Assembly (NCBI GenBank): GCA_903820565.1
Contig: CAIJHZ010000099.1
Coordinates: forward strand, 1-33,714
Direction of reading: 5' to 3'
Source of the DNA: an uncultured Actinomycetes bacterium
Lineage (GTDB): Bacteria > Actinomycetota > Actinomycetes > Nanopelagicales > Nanopelagicaceae
DNA length: 33,714 nucleotides
This document shows, piece by piece, positions 30,155-33,714 of the stretch. A program made the translations under genes and the position numbers. Positions within the stretch are counted from its first letter, which is position 1. Each line of letters starts with the position of its first letter. A model generated the notes under the pieces. The model had not been told where the DNA came from. It worked only from the letters and a program-made list of their open reading frames with translations, and did not search any database.

Positions 30155-31992
30155 TATTCAACCGTTACAGATTTAGCCAGATTTCGAGGTTGATCAACAT
30201 CATTGCCACGTACGACAGCCATTTCGTAAGCAAACACTTGAAGCGGAACAGTTGCTAGTACCGGCTGAAATACAGCTGGCGCTACTGGAATTCGGATTAC
30301 ATGTTCTGCACCCTCGACATGCGCACCTTCTTCAGCAATAACAATGACGCGGGCTCCGCGGGCTTTAACCTCTTGAATATTGCTGAGCATTTTTTCATCT
30401 AAAGCATGCTCATGGCCTGCTGGCAAGATTGCGATCACAGGAGTTCCTTGATCAATAAGTGCAATCGGTCCATGTTTAAGTTCTCCCCCAGCAAAACCTT
30501 CGGCATGAATGTAGGCAAGTTCTTTTAATTTTAAAGCACCTTCAAGTGCAACTGGATATCCAATATTTCTTCCCAAGAATAAAACAGTGTTGTTATCAGC
30601 AAATGTTCTGGTTAGCTCACGAAGTGGTTCGACTGTTTCTAGGATCTGTTCAATCTTTCCTGGCAGTTCAAGTAGCTCTTTGTAGAGATCGCGTACTTCT
30701 GCATCTTTCAGAGAACCATTGACTTGGGCAAGGTGAAGCCCAATCAAATAAACCGCAATAATTTGAGTCAGCAATGCCTTAGTTGATGCAACCGCGATTT
30801 CAGGGCCTGCGTGTGTGTACAAAACCGCATCTGATTCGCGAGGAATCGTTGAGCTGTTGGTATTGCAGATCGCCAATACGCGGCCGCCCGCCGCTTTTGC
30901 ATGGCGAACAGCCATTAATGTATCCATGGTTTCGCCAGATTGTGAAATCGCAATAATTAATGTGCTTGGATCAATAATAGGATCTCGATATCTAAACTCA
31001 CTAGCAATTTCTACCTCTACCGGAATCTTTGCCCACTTTTCAATTGCATATTTCGCAACCATGCCTGCGTGATAAGCGGTTCCACATGCGATAACAGTGA
31101 TCTTTTTTAATGATCTAATTTCATCGCTGCTCATGTGTAATTCATCTAGAAGAATCTGATTGTTATCACTTAGTCGGCCAATTAAAGTATCTGCAACAGC
31201 CTTTGGTTGCTCAAAGATTTCCTTCAGCATGAAGTGGGCAAATCCACCCTTTTGTGCGGCACTGGCATCCCATGATATTTCATATCCTTTTGGTGTCACT
31301 GGCTTTCCATCAAGATCAATAATTGAAACAGAGGTGGGCGTCATGGTGACAATCTCATCTTGACCTAATTCGATTGCCTTCTTTGTATATTCAATGAAAG
31401 CGGCAACATCAGATGCCATGAAGTTTTCGCCATTACCTAAACCAACAACAAGCGGAGAATTACGGCGGACACCGACAACTACATCCGGCTGATCGGCATG
31501 AATTGCTAATAATGTAAATGAACCACGAAGTGCCTTAACCGCATCTCTCATTGCGGCGGTTAAATCGCCTTTGTGTTCCTTGCGAAGATCGCTCAGTAAG
31601 TGGGCCACTGATTCTGTATCTGTTTCAGATGAGAACTTGTGACCTTTGGCTTCAAGCTGCGCGCGAAGTTCGGTGTAGTTCTCAATGATTCCATTATGTA
31701 TAACGGCAAGTTTTTCATCATTATCAACGTGTGGATGTGCATTGGTATCTGTTGGTCCGCCATGTGTTGCCCAACGGGTATGGCCTATTCCTGAATGAAC
31801 ATTTGGCAATGACGCATCTAAGGCATTTTCAAGGTTTGAAAGTTTTCCAGCCTTTTTTTCAATAAAAAGTTTGCCTGGAGTTCCTAATGCAATTCCTGCT
31901 GAGTCATATCCCCGATATTCCAAACGACGTAGACCTTCGATGAGAGGAATTGATGCAGATTGTGGTCCTGTGTAACCCACAATTCCGCACAT
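30154..31992 (-). CDS. glmS: Glutamine-fructose-6-phosphate aminotransferase (isomerising)
   Basis: It makes glucosamine-6-phosphate, the entry to UDP-GlcNAc and peptidoglycan. The length is 612 aa. It begins MCGIVGYTG with the catalytic Cys after the initiator Met, and the glutaminase domain shows EYRGYDSAGIAL and HTRWATHG. Two SIS domains follow, with ACGTAYHAG, SQSGETMDTL and GRNIGYPVALEGALKLKE, and the end is LAKSVTVE. It lies 21 nt after glmM. There is no ribozyme leader, consistent with its being an internal operon gene. Confidence 0.98.
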   Translation of the reverse strand: MCGIVGYTGPQSASIPLIEGLRRLEYRGYDSAGIALGTPGKLFIEKKAGKLSNLENALDASLPNVHSGIGHTRWATHGGPTDTNAHPHVDNDEKLAVIHNGIIENYTELRAQLEAKGHKFSSETDTESVAHLLSDLRKEHKGDLTAAMRDAVKALRGSFTLLAIHADQPDVVVGVRRNSPLVVGLGNGENFMASDVAAFIEYTKKAIELGQDEIVTMTPTSVSIIDLDGKPVTPKGYEISWDASAAQKGGFAHFMLKEIFEQPKAVADTLIGRLSDNNQILLDELHMSSDEIRSLKKITVIACGTAYHAGMVAKYAIEKWAKIPVEVEIASEFRYRDPIIDPSTLIIAISQSGETMDTLMAVRHAKAAGGRVLAICNTNSSTIPRESDAVLYTHAGPEIAVASTKALLTQIIAVYLIGLHLAQVNGSLKDAEVRDLYKELLELPGKIEQILETVEPLRELTRTFADNNTVLFLGRNIGYPVALEGALKLKELAYIHAEGFAGGELKHGPIALIDQGTPVIAILPAGHEHALDEKMLSNIQEVKARGARVIVIAEEGAHVEGAEHVIRIPVAPAVFQPVLATVPLQVFAYEMAVVRGNDVDQPRNLAKSVTVE

Positions 31993-32013
31993 ATCTATTT
32001 ACTCCCAGCTCTT

Positions 32014-33357
32014 TTAAAGAGAAATTTCTTTTTTAACTGCTTCTGCAAGCTGCTGAGCAACTTCTTGCGCAAGGCTATCACTGGCGGCTTCAACCATGAC
32101 TCTAACAAGGGCTTCAGTGCCAGATGCTCGCAATAAAACGCGACCAGAATCGCCTAAACGATCTTCGGCTGACTTTACGGCAGTAGCGATAACTGCAGAT
32201 TGCGACAACTTATCTTTTGCAACATCTTTAACGTTGATTAAAACCTGTGGGAAACGAACCATTGTTGACGCTAGCTCCTGCAAAGTTTTACCCGTGCGAA
32301 CTACTTCTTGTAGCAAGGCAAGTGCGGTGAGAATGCCATCTCCTGTATTAGCAAGATCGCGCATGATTACATGGCCAGATTGTTCGCCACCTAATGAGTA
32401 ATCATTTGCAATCATGTTCTCTAATACGTAGCGATCTCCCACAGGAGTCGTCACAACGGTGATGCCAGCATCTTTCATCGCATGCATAAATCCAAGGTTG
32501 CTCATAACGGTTCCAACCACAGTGTCACCCTTTAGAACACCACGCGCTTTAAATCCTCGCGCCAAGATTGTAAGTATGTGGTCGCCATCGATTTCATTTC
32601 CAGCAGCATCAATTGCTAAGCAACGGTCTGCATCTCCGTCATGTGCAATTCCAACATCTGCGCCTTCCCTAATGACTGCATCACGCAATTGATGTAGGTG
32701 AGTTGATCCACAATCATCATTAATGTTCCAACCATCAGGCTGATTAAATATTGCAATTACTTCGGCACCAGCCCGGCGATAAGCCTCGGGTGCAACATGT
32801 GACGATGCTCCATTTGCGCAATCAACAACAATTTTTAAACCTTTTAGCGGAGTTTGAACTGAGGCAAGTAGATGCTTTAAATATCGCTCAGTTGCGGTGT
32901 CATCATTGATTGCGCGGCCTACATTTCGACCTGTTGGTCGCTCCCAATCTTCACCCATGCGGGCTTCAATTCGAGCTTCAATTGCATCATCTAATTTGCC
33001 GCCACCACGAGCAAACAACTTAATTCCATTATCTGGCATTGCATTGTGAGACGCAGAAATCATCACGCCGAGATCGCACTTAGATTCAGCAACTAAATGG
33101 GCAATTGCAGGAGTTGGTAATACTCCAACGCGATACACATTGATTCCGGCGCTTGTTAAACCTGCAACAACGGCTGCTTCTAGGAACTCTCCTGATGCAC
33201 GTGAATCTTGTCCAACAATTGCAGTCGGCCTGTGATCTTTATTTGATGAGCTTTCTACCAATATATGCGCGGCAGCAACAGAAACATCTAGAGCAAGTTC
33301 TGCGGTGAGATCACGATTGGCTAAGCCACGGATTCCATCGGTGCCAAAAAGCGCCAA
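32014..33357 (-). CDS. glmM: Phosphoglucosamine mutase
   Basis: It converts glucosamine-6-phosphate to glucosamine-1-phosphate, the step after GlmS. The length is 447 aa. Visible are LFGTDGIRG at the N-terminus, the phosphoserine loop MISASHNAMPDNGIK, the metal loop HDGDADRC, GGEQSGH and the phosphate loop LRASGTEALVRVMVE. The start codon is TTG, supported by AAAGGAG five bases upstream and by starting two residues before the LFGTDGIRG motif. It follows rpsI by 24 nt, an arrangement shared with other Actinobacteria. Confidence 0.98.
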   Translation of the reverse strand: MALFGTDGIRGLANRDLTAELALDVSVAAAHILVESSSNKDHRPTAIVGQDSRASGEFLEAAVVAGLTSAGINVYRVGVLPTPAIAHLVAESKCDLGVMISASHNAMPDNGIKLFARGGGKLDDAIEARIEARMGEDWERPTGRNVGRAINDDTATERYLKHLLASVQTPLKGLKIVVDCANGASSHVAPEAYRRAGAEVIAIFNQPDGWNINDDCGSTHLHQLRDAVIREGADVGIAHDGDADRCLAIDAAGNEIDGDHILTILARGFKARGVLKGDTVVGTVMSNLGFMHAMKDAGITVVTTPVGDRYVLENMIANDYSLGGEQSGHVIMRDLANTGDGILTALALLQEVVRTGKTLQELASTMVRFPQVLINVKDVAKDKLSQSAVIATAVKSAEDRLGDSGRVLLRASGTEALVRVMVEAASDSLAQEVAQQLAEAVKKEISL

Positions 33358-33381
33358 TTGAACTCCTTTTGTAAAAGTGAA

Positions 33382-33714
33382 TTAACGCTTTGAGTATTGT
33401 GAACGCTTACGTGCCTTCTTAAGGCCGTACTTCTTGCGCTCAATAACACGTGCATCACGTGAAAGGAATCCAGCTTTTTTAAGTGCTGGACGGTTTGCTT
33501 CTTCATCAATTTGATTGAGTGAACGTGCAACACCTAAACGAAGTGCGCCAGCTTGACCTGAAACTCCACCACCATTGATACGTGCAAAGACGTCGTACTG
33601 ATTTTCAGCACCAACTGTGCGGAAAGGTTCAGAAACTAACTGCTGGTGAACCTTGTTTGGGAAATAATTTTCTAGTGTCTTACCGTTAACAACCCAGCGA
33701 CCTGTTCCTGGAAC
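33382..33714 (-). CDS. rpsI: 30S ribosomal protein S9, N-terminus cut by window edge
   Basis: The ORF track has no entry for this gene because its start is outside the window. The last 110 codons translate as [12 protein letters not shown]...[19 protein letters not shown]...[18 protein letters not shown], the unmistakable S9 C-terminal domain whose tail reaches the P-site tRNA. About 20-50 residues are missing. It is the first gene seen of the rpsI-glmM-glmS run. Confidence 0.97.
   Translation of the reverse strand, partial: VPGTGRWVVNGKTLENYFPNKVHQQLVSEPFRTVGAENQYDVFARINGGGVSGQAGALRLGVARSLNQIDEEANRPALKKAGFLSRDARVIERKKYGLKKARKRSQYSKR

Noticed and set aside
31993-32013. glmS ribozyme/riboswitch
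   Set aside because: Only 21 nt separate glmM and glmS, far too short, and the element is characteristic of Firmicutes.

Overview
The window is a very compact, almost entirely minus-strand stretch of an actinobacterial chromosome with moderate-to-low G+C by eye (not computed). The actinobacterial assignment rests on gene content and order: whiB next to groES-groEL and tsaD-rimI-tsaB-tsaE, the guaB-guaB3-guaA trio, a PerM/DUF6350 membrane protein between sucCD and purNH, a small DUF3017 protein after folD, and rpsI-glmM-glmS-acpS-alr. As I recall them, the same neighbourhoods occur in Mycobacterium and Streptomyces, but those genomes are G+C-rich. Low G+C, minimal spacers and 1-11 nt gene overlaps suggest a streamlined aquatic actinobacterium such as the freshwater acI lineage (Nanopelagicales). 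That last step is inference.

Layout from left to right, with transcription mostly right to left. Positions 1-8085 hold central carbon, purine and folate genes: sucC-sucD-perM-purN-purH-folD-DUF3017-mdh-icd, with icd cut by the window edge. A candidate promoter lies just before sucC. Positions 8127-11116 hold the helicase pcrA and a divergent PIG-L deacetylase, the first of only two plus-strand genes. Positions 11134-15615 hold guanine nucleotide synthesis (guaB, guaB3, guaA) followed by a secreted cyclophilin. Positions 15660-16951 hold a MerR/B12-binding regulator with CarH/LitR photoreceptor motifs, divergent from a whiB gene that appears to be transcribed leaderless. A bidirectional terminator separates whiB from groEL.

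Positions 17020-21509 hold groES-groEL, with a CIRCE operator and a matching promoter, and the tsaE-tsaB-rimI-tsaD chain. Positions 21587-28045 hold a branched-chain-amino-acid-type ABC transporter (livG, livF, livH, livM and a frameshifted livK) whose last gene is a secreted alpha/beta hydrolase; the set ends at a strong terminator. This module sits between alr and tsaE, which I recall as neighbours in Mycobacterium. Positions 28035-33714 hold cell-wall precursor genes downstream of ribosomal protein S9: rpsI-glmM-glmS-PAP2-acpS-alr.

There is no non-coding stretch above 300 bases. The largest gaps are 18949-19070 (groES promoter and CIRCE), 16539-16648 (divergent regulator/whiB region), 21510-21586 (terminator and tsaE -10), 16952-17019 (terminator) and 24510-24567 (livK leader). 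I see no tRNA, rRNA, CRISPR array, insertion sequence or prophage. I did not find a clearly novel multi-gene defence or mobile system. The most interesting items are the CarH-like light-sensor candidate beside whiB, an IMP dehydrogenase without its regulatory CBS module, a GuaB3 with His at the catalytic-Cys position, the transporter-hydrolase operon with its broken and apparently unlipidated binding protein, and repeated signs of leaderless transcription.
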